Assembly (NCBI RefSeq): GCF_011008945.1 | Contig: NZ_WYCT01000044.1 | Span: forward strand, 1 to 32,231 | DNA from: Streptomyces harenosi | GTDB lineage: Bacteria > Actinomycetota > Actinomycetes > Streptomycetales > Streptomycetaceae | Length of the DNA: 32,231 bases | Reading direction: 5' to 3' | Part shown: positions 23,153-30,528 of the stretch, piece by piece | How the letters are laid out: each line of letters begins with the position of its first letter | Position numbering within the stretch: position 1 is the first letter of the stretch | The notes under the pieces: model-generated | The model's input: only the letters and a program-made list of their open reading frames with translations | Databases searched by the model: none | What the model was told of the DNA's origin: nothing | Made by a program: the position numbers and the translations under genes

Positions 23153-23894
23153 GAGATCCGAGAACGGACCGGCTGCCCGCCTCGACGCCGCGGACCGTCT
23201 GCCGGGCGCCCGCGAACTGCGCGCCCTCTCCTACGACCTGCTGGACGGCGCCCAGTCCGCCGTGGACGTCGGCTGCGGCGCCGGGCGCGCCGTCGCCGAG
23301 CTGACCGAGCGGGGCGTGGCGGCCGTGGGCGTCGACCGCGACGAAGCGATGATCGCCCTCGCCCGGTCGCGGTGGCCGCACGCCGACTTCCGGGTGGGGG
23401 ACGCCTGCCGGCTCCCGCTGCCGGACCACGCGGCCGACGGCTACCGCGCCGAGCGGGTCTTCCACGAGCTCCCCGACCCGGCCGCGGCCCTGGCGGAGGC
23501 CCGCCGGGTACTCGTCCCCGGCGGGCGCGCCGTGCTCACCGGCCAGGACTGGGACACCCTGGTCGTCGACTCCGGCGATCCCGCCCTCACCCGTACGCTC
23601 GTGCACGCCCGCGCCGACACCGTCACCGCGCCCCGCGCCGCCCGTGCCCACCGGTCCCTGCTCCTGGACGCCGGATTCCGGGACGTGACGGTCGACGTCC
23701 GTACGCTGGTCCTCACCGGCCCGCAGGCGCTGCCGCTGCTGGGCTCGCTGGCCCGGGCCGCGTGGGCCGCCGGTGCCGTGGGCCGCGAGCGCGCCGAGGG
23801 CTGGCTGGCCGAGCAGCGTGCCCGCGCCGAAGCCGACCGGCTCTTCGCCGCCGTCCCGGTGTTCGTGGCGGCGGGCACCGCGCCGCCCGCGTGA
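23145..23894 (+). CDS. Class I SAM-dependent methyltransferase
   Basis: A 249-residue methyltransferase with Rossmann-fold motif I VDVGCGAGRAVAEL (about residues 39-52), the acidic VGVDRDEAMIALAR, the motif GDACRLPLPDHAADGYRAERVFHELPD and the post-motif LVPGGRAVLTGQDWDTLV, typical of the UbiE/Methyltransf_11 group. No signal peptide. The ATG at 23145 lacks a ribosome site and lies at the predicted transcription start. It is divergent from merR, so it is probably induced by whatever MerR senses. The acceptor molecule is unknown; detoxification or tailoring of a small molecule is possible but not shown. It is convergent with the galactan LacI gene. Confidence 0.87.
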   Translation: MTKRSENGPAARLDAADRLPGARELRALSYDLLDGAQSAVDVGCGAGRAVAELTERGVAAVGVDRDEAMIALARSRWPHADFRVGDACRLPLPDHAADGYRAERVFHELPDPAAALAEARRVLVPGGRAVLTGQDWDTLVVDSGDPALTRTLVHARADTVTAPRAARAHRSLLLDAGFRDVTVDVRTLVLTGPQALPLLGSLARAAWAAGAVGRERAEGWLAEQRARAEADRLFAAVPVFVAAGTAPPA

Positions 23895-23990
23895 GGCCCG
23901 GCCCCCGCGGCGGGGACACGCGGGCGGCGCAGGGGCCCCGCCCCCGGCGGCGCGCCCGGTCGCCGTGGAGCCCTCCGGGGACGGCCGCCG

Positions 23991-25022
23991 TCAGGTGGAC
24001 TGACGCTCGACCAGCTCGGTGGGCAGGATCACCGCCGCCGGGTCCTCGCCGCCGATCTGGGCGAGCAGCACCCGCACCATCTCGGCGCTGATGCGGTCCC
24101 AGGGCTGCCGGATGGTGGTCAGCTCGGGACTGGCGGCGACGGCGGCGGGCGAGTCGTCGAAGCCGCCGACCGCGACGTCCTGCGGGACCCGGCGCCCGGC
24201 CCGCTGCAACGCCGTCAGCACGCCCTGCGCCATCAGGTCGGAGGCCACGAACACGGCGTCCACGTCCGGGGCCCGGGCCAGCAGCCGCTCGGCCCCCGCC
24301 TCGCCGCTGGCCCTGCTGTAGTCGCCGGAGACGACGAGGTCCTCGTCGAGGGGGACACCCGCCTCGGCGAGCACCTCCTTGTAGCCGGCGAGGCGCTCCA
24401 CACCGCCCGGGGTGTCCAGCGGGCCGGTGACCATGCCGATCCGCCGCCGCCCGAGCCCGAGCAGGTGCCGCACCATGTCGCGGGCGCCGTCCCGGTCGTC
24501 GGCCGCCACGTAGCTGACCTTGGAGCCCAGCCCGATCGGCTTGCCGCACGCCACCAGCGGCACGCCCGCCGCCCGCAGCTCCTCGGCGACGGGGTCGCCG
24601 GAGTGGCTGGAGACCAGCAGCACCCCGTCGACGTGCCCGGCGGTGATGTACCGGGTGATGCGCCGCCGTTCGTCCTCCGTCCCGGCCAGCATCAGCAGCA
24701 GCGGGATGTCGTGCGCGGCCAGCGCCTGGGTGCAGCCGCGCAGCAGGACGTTGAAGTTGGGGTCCTCGAAGAACCTCTCCTGCGGCTCGGTCAGCAGGAA
24801 GCCCACCGAGTCCGACCGGCCCGTGATCAGCGAGCGGGCGTGCCGGTTGACGACGTAACCCGTCTTGCGGATGGCGGCGTTGACGGCCTCCTGCGCGGCC
24901 GGGCTGACGTAGTGCCCGCCGTTGAGCACCCGCGAGACGGTGCCCCGCGAGACCCCCGCCACGCGGGCCACGTCATGGATCGTCGGCGGTCTGCGCCGGC
25001 CCCCCGTGTTGCTCATGGTCAT
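23991..25022 (-). CDS. LacI family repressor of the galactan locus
   Basis: A 343-residue LacI/GalR regulator: helix-turn-helix PTIHDVARVAGVSRGTVSRVLNGGHYVSP, hinge RHARSLITGRSD, then the periplasmic-binding-like core with VAVGGFDDSPAAVAASPELTTIRQP near the end. Its ATG at 25022 overlaps the permease stop codon by four bases (ATGA), so it is translated last in the binding protein-permease-permease-repressor operon; ATG 25016 is an alternative. Being encoded in the operon it should repress gives negative feedback. The probable sites are the two similar palindromes in the 28.27-28.37 kb divergent promoter region. The inducer is probably a galacto-oligosaccharide or galactose; this is inference. 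Confidence 0.92.
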   Translation of the reverse strand: MTMSNTGGRRRPPTIHDVARVAGVSRGTVSRVLNGGHYVSPAAQEAVNAAIRKTGYVVNRHARSLITGRSDSVGFLLTEPQERFFEDPNFNVLLRGCTQALAAHDIPLLLMLAGTEDERRRITRYITAGHVDGVLLVSSHSGDPVAEELRAAGVPLVACGKPIGLGSKVSYVAADDRDGARDMVRHLLGLGRRRIGMVTGPLDTPGGVERLAGYKEVLAEAGVPLDEDLVVSGDYSRASGEAGAERLLARAPDVDAVFVASDLMAQGVLTALQRAGRRVPQDVAVGGFDDSPAAVAASPELTTIRQPWDRISAEMVRVLLAQIGGEDPAAVILPTELVERQST

Positions 25023-25924
25023 GACTTTACGGCCCCGGAGAGCAGGTCCAGGCTCCAGAACCGCTGGACGACCAGGAAGAGCGCGACCAGCGGAAGCACC
25101 GCGAGGAACGCGCCGGTGATCACCAGCGTGTACAGGGCGGGGGTGTTGGCGCCCTGTTCGAGCAGCGTGTGCAGACCCAGCGTGATCGGGAACTTCTCGT
25201 CGTCGCTGAGCATGATGTACGGCAGCAGGAAGTTGTTCCACACGGCCACGAACTGGAACAGGAACACCGTCACCAGGCCGGGCAGCATCATCGGCAGGGA
25301 GATCCGGGTGAAGATCCGCCACTCGCTCGCGCCGTCCATCCGCCCGGCCTCCACCACGTCGGCGGGGACCGCAGCCGTGGCGTAGATCCGCGCCAGGTAC
25401 ACGCCGTAGGGGGAGAGGATCTGCGGGAGGAGCACGGACAGCCGCGAGTCCGTCAGGTCGGCCTGTGCCAGCAGCAGGTACTGCGGGACGGCGAGGATCA
25501 CCGGCGGCATCAGCACGCCCGCCAGCAGCACGTTGAACAGCGCCTCCCGGCCGCGGAAGCGGTAGACGGCGAGGGCGTAGCCGGCGAGCGCCGACACGGC
25601 CGTGGACAGCAGGGCGCCCAGGCCCGCGTAGAGGGCGGAGTTGCCCATCCACCGCCAGTACACGCCGTCGCGGTAGGCGTTCAGGTCGGCGAGATTGCCG
25701 GTGAACCCGGTCCCCGGCAGGAAGGTGAAGGTGGAGAACAGCTCCCGGCCGGACTTGGTGGCGGCGATGACCACCCAGGCGACCGGCAGCAGGCAGTAGA
25801 CGGCGCCGAGCAGCAGCGTCACCGTGGGGACGAACGCGATCCGGCGGCGGCGCGGCGGGCCCTGGGCGGTGCCGGGGGTCGTGCCCGCCGCCGGCGCTGC
25901 CTTGCGGACGGCGAGTGTGCTCAT
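25019..25924 (-). CDS. ganQ: ABC sugar permease, MalG/GanQ type
   Basis: A 301-residue integral membrane permease of the carbohydrate uptake-1 type. After a basic cytoplasmic N-terminus there are about six membrane segments, starting with VTLLLGAVYCLLPVAWVVIAA. The cytoplasmic EAA loop that contacts the ATPase is EAGRMDGASEWRIFTRISLPMMLPG. The start has GGAGG 7 bases upstream and overlaps the preceding permease stop (ATGA). It pairs with the next permease to form the channel. No ATP-binding subunit is encoded here; in Streptomyces such systems commonly share the MsiK ATPase. Galactan specificity is inferred from the neighbouring GH42 and GH53 genes, so the symbol is by analogy with Bacillus ganSPQ. 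Confidence 0.88.
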   Translation of the reverse strand: MSTLAVRKAAPAAGTTPGTAQGPPRRRRIAFVPTVTLLLGAVYCLLPVAWVVIAATKSGRELFSTFTFLPGTGFTGNLADLNAYRDGVYWRWMGNSALYAGLGALLSTAVSALAGYALAVYRFRGREALFNVLLAGVLMPPVILAVPQYLLLAQADLTDSRLSVLLPQILSPYGVYLARIYATAAVPADVVEAGRMDGASEWRIFTRISLPMMLPGLVTVFLFQFVAVWNNFLLPYIMLSDDEKFPITLGLHTLLEQGANTPALYTLVITGAFLAVLPLVALFLVVQRFWSLDLLSGAVKS

Positions 25925-26901
25925 CGTGCTGCCTCCTGCTTGTTGCGGCGGTTCGCGGCCCGCAGGAAGCCGAAGGACAGCACCAGCGTGGCCAGGGCGA
26001 TGAGGGTCGCCTGGGCGGCGGCCGCGTGGATGTCGCCCTTGCCGAAGGCGTCCTGGTACACCTTCATCAGCGGGCTCCAGGTGGTGGACACGGAGTTGGT
26101 GAGGGGTTTGAGGGTGGTCGGCTCGTTGAACATCTGGAGCGTGGCGATGACCGAGAAGAAGAAGGTGAGCACCAGGGAGGGCGCCACCATCGGGATCTTG
26201 ATCCGCAGGGCGATCTGGAGCGGGGTGGCCCCGTCCAGCTTCGCCGCCTCGTACACCTCGACCGGGATGGCCTGGAGCGCGGTGTAGATGACGATCATGT
26301 TGAAGCCGGTACCGCCCCACACCGCGATGTTGGACAGGGCGAGATAGAGCGGACCGCCGTCCAGCAGGTCCGGCTGCGGCAGGCCCAGCCTGTCGAGCAC
26401 GAAGTAGAACGGGCTGACGTCGGGCAGGTACAGGAAGCCCCACAGCAGCGCGGCGACGACGCCGGGGATGGCGTACGGCAGGAAGATCGCGAGCCGGGTG
26501 ACCGGGGCGAACCGCACCTTCTCCGCGTCCAGCATCAGCGCGAACAGCAGGGCCAGGCCCAGCATCACCGGCACGACGATGCAGCCGTAGCCGAGGACGC
26601 GCAGCGCCCCGTTCAGCAGCTCGCTGTCGGAGAGGGCGTCGGTGTAGTTCTCCAGCCCGGCCCACACCTCCGTGCGGGCCCCGGCGCCCAGCCCGAGGCC
26701 GGACACCTTCGCCTTGCGGAAGCTGAGCCAGAGTGCGTAGCCGATGGGCAGGGCGAAGAAGAGGAGGAACAGCAGGGCCGCGGGCAGCACGAAGAAGTAG
26801 GGGGCGCGCGGCGCCCGCCCGCGGGCGGTGGCGGCCGACGGGCGGGCGTACGGGGCGGCCCCGGCCCCGTACGGCCTCCGGCGTGCGGGGGTGCCGGTCA
26901 C
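25921..26901 (-). CDS. ganP: ABC sugar permease, MalF/GanP type
   Basis: A 326-residue permease with a long Ala/Arg/Pro-rich cytoplasmic N-terminus, then FFVLPAALLFLLFFALPIGYALWLSF as first membrane segment and about five more. The EAA loop reads YEAAKLDGATPLQIALRIKIPMVAPS. The GTG start at 26901 overlaps the binding-protein stop (GTGA) and has GAGG 7 bases upstream; its own stop overlaps the next start (ATGA), so the genes are translationally coupled. It should form the heterodimeric channel with the MalG-type permease and take up oligosaccharides delivered by the binding protein. The symbol is by analogy. Confidence 0.88.
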   Translation of the reverse strand: MTGTPARRRPYGAGAAPYARPSAATARGRAPRAPYFFVLPAALLFLLFFALPIGYALWLSFRKAKVSGLGLGAGARTEVWAGLENYTDALSDSELLNGALRVLGYGCIVVPVMLGLALLFALMLDAEKVRFAPVTRLAIFLPYAIPGVVAALLWGFLYLPDVSPFYFVLDRLGLPQPDLLDGGPLYLALSNIAVWGGTGFNMIVIYTALQAIPVEVYEAAKLDGATPLQIALRIKIPMVAPSLVLTFFFSVIATLQMFNEPTTLKPLTNSVSTTWSPLMKVYQDAFGKGDIHAAAAQATLIALATLVLSFGFLRAANRRNKQEAAR

Positions 26902-28214
26902 GGAGCGACCTCGAAGCCCTGCTTCTTCAGGTCGGCGACCGTGTCGTCCTGCATGGTGTCCAGGGCGGCGGTGAAGTCCGACTTGTTCTTGGCGGCGGCG
27001 CCGAAGGCGTCCTTGAAGGACGTGTAGGCGACGTTGACGTTTGGGCCCCAGGCGGACGGCACGGTGGTCTCCGCGATCTCGGCGGCCTTGGCGTAGAAGT
27101 CCGGCTGGTTGGAGAAGTACTCCGGCGGGTTGGTGAAGGCGCCGCTGAGCTGGGCGGAGGTGGACGCCGGGTAGATGCCGCCCTCCTTGGCCAGCGCGCT
27201 CAGCGCGTCGGCGTCGGTGTTCAGCCAGGTGGCGAACCTGGCGGCGGCATCCTTGTGCTCGGAGTCCGTGGTGACGGCGGTGGAGGAGCCGCCCCAGCTT
27301 CCGGTGCGGTTCTCGTCGGCGGACCACTGCGGGAGCGGGGCCATGGCCCACTTGCCCTTGGTGTCGGGTGCGGCCGTGCTCAGCGTGCCCGGCGCCCAGA
27401 CGGCGCTGATCCAGGCGATCTGCTTGCCGGTGTTGAGCGCCTTGTTCCAGGCCGGGGTGTACATCGGCTGGTTGTCGACGGCGCCCTCCTCGACGAGACC
27501 GCCCCAGAACTCGGCGACCTTCTTCGTGGCGTCGTCGTTGATGCCGACCTTCCACTTCTGGCCCGAGGTGGTCCACCACCGGCCGCCGGCCTGCTGGGCC
27601 AGGCCCGCGAAGAGGCCGGAGTCGTTGGCGGAGAAGGTGGTGAGGTCCTTGTCCGGCGCCGCCTTCTTCAGCTTGCGCGCGGTCTCGGCGAACTCCTCCC
27701 ACGTCTGCGGGACGTCCAGGCCGTACTTCTCGAACAGGTCCTCGCGGTAGTAGAACATCAGCGGCCCGATGTCCTGCGGCACCGCGTACACGGCGTCGGT
27801 GCCCAGGGTGGTCTGCTGCCAGACGCCGTCGGCGAACTTCCCCTTCACGTCGCCGGCCTCGTCCTTGATGTCGGCGAGCGCGTCGTTGCTGACCAGCGTC
27901 GGCAGGGCCTGGTACTCGGCCTGGACCAGATCGGGCGCCTGGCCCGCCTTGTGCGCCGTGAGGATCTTGGTGACCAGCGTGTCGCCGGACGCCTGCTTCT
28001 TCACCGTGACGGTGATCTGCTCCTTCTTGCCCGGCCCCTTGTTCCACAGGTCGACGACCTTGTCCATGCCGGGCGTCCAGGTCCAGTACGTCAGCGAGAC
28101 CGGCCCCGACCGGGCCTCGCCGTCGTCGGAGGAGCCGCAGGCGGCGAGGGCGGTGGCGCCGAGCGCGACGGCGACGGCGGTTGTCACGAGGCGGCGGCGC
28201 TTCGTGTACGGCAT
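26898..28214 (-). CDS. ganS: Galacto-oligosaccharide-type solute-binding lipoprotein
   Basis: A 438-residue family 1 binding protein and first gene of the operon. The signal peptide carries a basic start (KRRR) and lipobox LAAC with lipidated Cys26, so it is anchored outside the membrane. The mature protein opens with VSLTYWTWTPGMDKVVDLWN; YAVPQDIGPLMFYYREDLFEKYGLDVPQTWEEF is the typical hinge region; several tryptophans (GGRWWTTSGQKW; WISAVWAP; GSWGG) could stack on sugar rings. The start has GGGGAGAG about 6 bases before ATG 28214. Galactan oligosaccharides are the probable ligand, because the divergent genes encode GH42 and GH53 enzymes; ligand identity is inferred. Confidence 0.9.
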   Translation of the reverse strand: MPYTKRRRLVTTAVAVALGATALAACGSSDDGEARSGPVSLTYWTWTPGMDKVVDLWNKGPGKKEQITVTVKKQASGDTLVTKILTAHKAGQAPDLVQAEYQALPTLVSNDALADIKDEAGDVKGKFADGVWQQTTLGTDAVYAVPQDIGPLMFYYREDLFEKYGLDVPQTWEEFAETARKLKKAAPDKDLTTFSANDSGLFAGLAQQAGGRWWTTSGQKWKVGINDDATKKVAEFWGGLVEEGAVDNQPMYTPAWNKALNTGKQIAWISAVWAPGTLSTAAPDTKGKWAMAPLPQWSADENRTGSWGGSSTAVTTDSEHKDAAARFATWLNTDADALSALAKEGGIYPASTSAQLSGAFTNPPEYFSNQPDFYAKAAEIAETTVPSAWGPNVNVAYTSFKDAFGAAAKNKSDFTAALDTMQDDTVADLKKQGFEVAP

Positions 28215-28266
28215 GGATCTCTCCCCTGACCTGGGTCCCCGCCTGCCGCGAGGACCTGCCATGCTT

Positions 28267-28282
28267 CTGTGAGCGTTCACAG
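28267..28282 (-). promoter_or_regulatory. LacI-type operator 1 of the galactan locus
   Basis: CTGTGA-gcgt-TCACAG has perfect 6-bp arms and overlaps the -10 region and start of transcription of the binding-protein operon. Confidence 0.7.
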
Positions 28283-28309
28283 TAGAGAAACATCCCGGAC
28301 ACTTGTCAA
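28279..28309 (-). promoter_or_regulatory. Promoter of the binding-protein operon
   Basis: TTGACA (28309-28304), 17 bases, TCTACT (28286-28281). The -35 is perfect. The LacI-type operator covers its downstream edge. Confidence 0.65.
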
Positions 28310-28333
28310 TGATTGTTTCCGTGCGGTTATGTT
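28303..28333 (+). promoter_or_regulatory. Promoter of the GH42 gene
   Basis: TTGTCA (28303-28308) followed by TTATGT after 18 or TATGTT after 19 bases (ending 28333). Its -35 is almost the complement of the opposite promoter's -35, so the two promoters are back to back on the same bases. Confidence 0.5.
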
Positions 28334-28356
28334 GGGCCCGCACCGCTGGAAGTGTG

Positions 28357-28370
28357 TGTGCACGTTCCCA
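28357..28370 (+). promoter_or_regulatory. LacI-type operator 2 of the galactan locus
   Basis: TGTGCACGTTCCCA matches the core of operator 1 (TGTGAGCGTTCACA) at 11 of 14 positions. It lies between the GH42 promoter and its start codon, where bound repressor would block transcription. Confidence 0.5.
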
Positions 28371-28397
28371 ATCGACCGACTCACCGGGAGACCATCC

Positions 28398-30419
28398 ATG
28401 CCGGAGACCACGCCCGCAGGGCTGACCAGGCTCGCCTTCGGCGGGGACTACAACCCCGAGCAGTGGCCGGAAGAGGTCTGGCAGGAGGACGTCCGGCTGA
28501 TGCGGGAGGCCGGCGTCACGATGGTGAGCGTCGGGATCTTCTCCTGGGCGCTGCTGGAGCCGGCACCGGGTGAGTACGACTTCGGCTGGCTCGACCGGGT
28601 CCTGGACCTGCTGCACGCCAACGGCATCCGCGTCGACCTCGGCACGCCCACCGTGGTGCCGCCCGCGTGGTTCTACCGGGCGCACCCCGAGGCGCTGCCG
28701 GTGACCGCCGAGGGCGTGCGGTACGCCTTCGGCTCCCGCGGCGCCATCTGCCACAGCAACGCCGACTACCGCGCCGCCGCCGCGCGCATCACCACCGAGC
28801 TCGCCGAGCGCTACGGCGCCCACCCGGCGCTGGCGATGTGGCACGTGCACAACGAGTACGGCGTGCCCGTCTCGGCCTGCTACTGCGACTCCTGCGCCGC
28901 CCACTTCCGCCGCTGGCTGGCGGCCGCGTACGGCACGGTGGAAGCGGTCAACGAGGCCTGGGGCACGGCCTTCTGGGGCCAGCGCTACGGGGACTTCGAG
29001 GAGATCGACCCGCCGCGCCTGGCGCCCACGGTCGGCAACCCGGGCCAGGCGCTGGACTACCGCCGGTTCGCCGACGCCACCATGCGCGAGAACTTCGTGG
29101 CGGAGCGGGACATCCTGCACCGCCTCTCACCCGGCGTCCCGGTCACCACCAACTTCATGACCGCCCTCAGCCAGTGCGACTCCGTCGACTACTGGGCCTG
29201 GGGCCGCGAGGTCGACCTCGTCACCAACGACCACTACCTGATCACCGACGGCCGCCGCACCCACGTCAACCTCGCGATGGCCGCCGACCTGACCCGCTCC
29301 GTCGCCGGCGGCGCGCCCTGGCTGCTGCTGGAGCACTCCACCTCGGGCGTCAACTGGCAGCCCCGCAACCCGGCCAAAGCCCCCGGCCAGATGGCCCGCA
29401 ACTCCCTCGCCCACGTCGCCCGCGGCTCCGAGGGCGCCCTGTTCTTCCAGTGGCGCCAGTCCCGGCGCGGTGCCGAGAAGTTCCACTCGGCGATGGTCCC
29501 GCACGGCGGCACGGACACCCGGGTGTGGCGCGAGGTGGTCGAACTGGGCGCCACGCTGGACGCCCTGTCCCAGATCCGCGGCACCCGCACCGAGGCGGAC
29601 GTGGCGATGGTGTGGGACTGGCACTCCTGGTGGGCGCAGACGCTCCCGTGGCGCCCCAGCGAGGACCACGACGCCCGCGAACGCGCCGACGCCTTCTACG
29701 AAGCGCTCTACGACCGCCACCTCACGGTCGACTTCGCGCGCCCCGAGGCCGACCTGTCGGCGTACCCCCTGGTCGTCGTCCCCGCCCTGTACCTGATGAC
29801 GCGGGCGGCCGGGGAGAACCTGCGCCGGTACGTCGAAGCGGGCGGCACCCTGGTGGTGTCCTACTTCTCCGGCATCGTCGACGAGCACGACGCCGTCCAC
29901 GAAGGCGCCCACCCGGGCGCGCTGCGCGAGGTCCTGGGCCTGACGGTGGAGGAGTTCTCACCGCTGCAGGCGGGGGAGCGGGTGCGGCTGACCGGCCCGG
30001 AGGGACCGGAGCTGGACGGGGACGTGTGGACGGAGTTCGTCGTGCCGCGCGGCGCGCAGACCGTGTGGACGTACGCCGACGGCCTGGCCGCCGGCCGTCC
30101 GGCCGTCACCCGCCACCGCCTCGGCGAGGGCACCGCCTGGTACGTCTCCACCCGCCTGGGCGCCGAGGGCCTGGACGCCGTGCTGGACCGGGCCGCGCGC
30201 GACGCCCGGATCGCCCCCCGCGCCGAGCTGCCGCGCGACGTGGAAGTGGTGCGCCGCACCGGCGAGTCGGGCAGCTACCTGTTCGCCATCAACCACACCG
30301 CGTCGGACGCCAAGGTGCCGCTGGAGGTCCCGGGCACCGACGTGCTGACCGGGGAGCACGCCGCGGGCCGCCTCGCGGTCCCGGCGGGAGCCGTCCGGGT
30401 CGTACGACTGGACGGCTGA
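28398..30419 (+). CDS. ganA: GH42 beta-galactosidase
   Basis: A 673-residue family GH42 enzyme with the usual three parts: TIM barrel, trimerisation domain (from about 395) and a small C-terminal beta-domain. The acid/base is Glu153 (MWHVHNEYG) and the nucleophile Glu312 (LLLEHSTSGVNWQ). Cys118, Cys161, Cys163 and Cys166 (ICHSN; CYCDSC) are spaced like the zinc cluster of thermophilic GH42 enzymes. No signal peptide, so it acts in the cytoplasm on imported galacto-oligosaccharides. The ATG at 28398 has GGGAG 7 bases upstream. It diverges from the ABC importer operon and precedes the GH53 galactanase, the arrangement of Bacillus gan loci, from which the symbol is borrowed. Confidence 0.95.
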   Translation: MPETTPAGLTRLAFGGDYNPEQWPEEVWQEDVRLMREAGVTMVSVGIFSWALLEPAPGEYDFGWLDRVLDLLHANGIRVDLGTPTVVPPAWFYRAHPEALPVTAEGVRYAFGSRGAICHSNADYRAAAARITTELAERYGAHPALAMWHVHNEYGVPVSACYCDSCAAHFRRWLAAAYGTVEAVNEAWGTAFWGQRYGDFEEIDPPRLAPTVGNPGQALDYRRFADATMRENFVAERDILHRLSPGVPVTTNFMTALSQCDSVDYWAWGREVDLVTNDHYLITDGRRTHVNLAMAADLTRSVAGGAPWLLLEHSTSGVNWQPRNPAKAPGQMARNSLAHVARGSEGALFFQWRQSRRGAEKFHSAMVPHGGTDTRVWREVVELGATLDALSQIRGTRTEADVAMVWDWHSWWAQTLPWRPSEDHDARERADAFYEALYDRHLTVDFARPEADLSAYPLVVVPALYLMTRAAGENLRRYVEAGGTLVVSYFSGIVDEHDAVHEGAHPGALREVLGLTVEEFSPLQAGERVRLTGPEGPELDGDVWTEFVVPRGAQTVWTYADGLAAGRPAVTRHRLGEGTAWYVSTRLGAEGLDAVLDRAARDARIAPRAELPRDVEVVRRTGESGSYLFAINHTASDAKVPLEVPGTDVLTGEHAAGRLAVPAGAVRVVRLDG

Positions 30420-30428
30420 GCCGCGACT

Positions 30429-30469
30429 CCCCTCCGCCCGTGCGAGCCGGCGAGCCGCGGGCGGAGGGG
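30429..30469 (+). terminator. Hairpin between GH42 and GH53 genes
   Basis: Perfect 12-bp stem (30429-30440 with 30458-30469), 17-base loop, ten bases after the GH42 stop. It may end or reduce transcription before the galactanase. Confidence 0.6.
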
Positions 30470-30474
30470 GCCCC

Positions 30475-30488
30475 TCACGACCGCGTGA
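30475..30488 (+). promoter_or_regulatory. Small palindrome before GH53
   Basis: TCACG-accg-CGTGA lies between the hairpin and the GH53 start. It could be an operator for a separate galactanase promoter, but no promoter hexamers are convincing. Confidence 0.3.
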
Positions 30489-30528
30489 CGGGCTACCCAC
30501 CCCAACGTCGAAGGGACGACGGACGACG

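Noticed and set aside
30475..30488. Third copy of the galactan LacI operator
   Set aside because: Its arms (TCACG/CGTGA) are in the opposite order to the TGTGA/TCACA arms of the two operators at 28.27 and 28.36 kb.
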